Part shown: in pieces, positions 28,516 through 28,627 of the stretch | Layout of the letters: each line of letters starts with the position of its first letter | Numbering within the stretch: position 1 is the first letter of the stretch | IMG/VR virus record: IMGVR_UViG_3300037054_000174 | Location: 1-28,627 of that record | DNA length: 28,627 bases | Direction: 5' to 3' (one strand) | DNA from: a virus | Program-made: the position numbers and the translations under genes | The notes under the pieces: generated by a model | The model's database searches: none | Told to the model about the DNA's origin: nothing | What the model saw: the letters and a program-made list of their open reading frames with translations, nothing else

Positions 28516-28627
28516 ACTCTCGCTCCCCAGGAGCCGTCACCGATGATGCGAGGGTCGCAATCTGATTCCGTGATGATGCGGCGCTGGCGCAAATGACGGG
28601 AATGCGCGCGATAGAGCGGCGTGGAAC
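28512..28627 (-). CDS. Truncated upstream gene at window edge
   Basis: A frame open from the right edge to a TGA at 28512 overlaps the next ATG (sequence GTATGA), the coupling style of this operon. The visible 38 residues include RHLRQRRIITESDCDPRIIG followed by DGSWGARV. Only this C-terminus is in the window, so no function can be assigned. The other frames either contain a stop here or run through the next gene's start. Confidence 0.5.
   Translation of the reverse strand, partial: STPLYRAHSRHLRQRRIITESDCDPRIIGDGSWGARV

Noticed and set aside
1-28627. tRNA, rRNA, integrase, att site, lysis genes
   Set aside because: None could be recognised; the window seems to be an internal part of the element.

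Overview
The window is a phage or prophage segment from an alphaproteobacterial, probably Rhizobiales (Bradyrhizobium/Rhodopseudomonas-like), host. The DNA is GC-rich. It carries a lambda-type head module of the kind common in alphaproteobacterial prophages, a GapR-like (DUF2312) gene, a DUF4031 gene and a Gp37/Gp68 (DUF5131) gene. I see no integrase, tRNA, rRNA, insertion sequence, att site or CRISPR array, so I cannot tell whether it is integrated.

Region 1 (about 11130 down to 1, minus strand) is the late head operon in lambda order: small terminase, large terminase (GpA type), gpW-like joiner, lambda-family portal, S49 protease, a scaffold-position protein with charged repeats, an enlarged gpD-like decoration protein, the GpE-type major capsid protein and a small protein in the FI slot. 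Three unexpected genes follow: a ParA-like ATPase, an MptE-like (DUF115) Rossmann protein and a glycosyltransferase-like protein that runs off the left end. Strong hairpins sit at five gene junctions of this operon.

Region 2 (11131-11784) is non-coding. It holds a candidate leftward promoter with an operator-like palindrome and the leader of the rightward operon.

Region 3 (11785-17471, plus strand) is an accessory operon: a small protein, ArdC antirestriction protein, a large ParB-like protein, a zinc-ribbon protein, a one-helix membrane peptide, several tiny unknowns, a second ParB-like protein and an ASCH-domain protein. Six of its leaders carry the same element, a hairpin with an invariant TTCGCAG loop and a different, compensated stem each time, followed by an AAGGAGA ribosome-binding site. 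This is the strongest candidate for something undescribed in the window. The operon ends at a strong terminator (17501-17531).

Region 4 (20063 down to 17465, minus strand) holds a minor-tail-like orphan, a small ParB-tail-like gene broken at a ten-G run, an ABC ATPase fused to a Mom-like GNAT domain (predicted DNA-base modification), and a small coupled gene.

Region 5 (28627 down to 20328, minus strand) is the early/replication operon, tightly packed with ATGA overlaps: a truncated gene at the edge, a SANT-like protein, a ParB-fold protein, a small unknown, an MT-A70 adenine methyltransferase, a GapR-like/RMF-like fusion, an AAA+ ATPase, a DUF5131 protein, a small unknown, DUF4031, an HNH nuclease, a replication-initiator-like protein and a NusG-like factor. 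The NusG-like gene is last and is followed by a terminator (20191-20216), which suggests an antitermination switch into Region 4.

Taken together, the phage appears to combine virion assembly with several layers of DNA protection or marking (ArdC, Mom-like ABC-GNAT, MT-A70) and an unusual number of ParA/ParB-fold proteins. All functions are inferred from sequence motifs read by eye; no database search was run.
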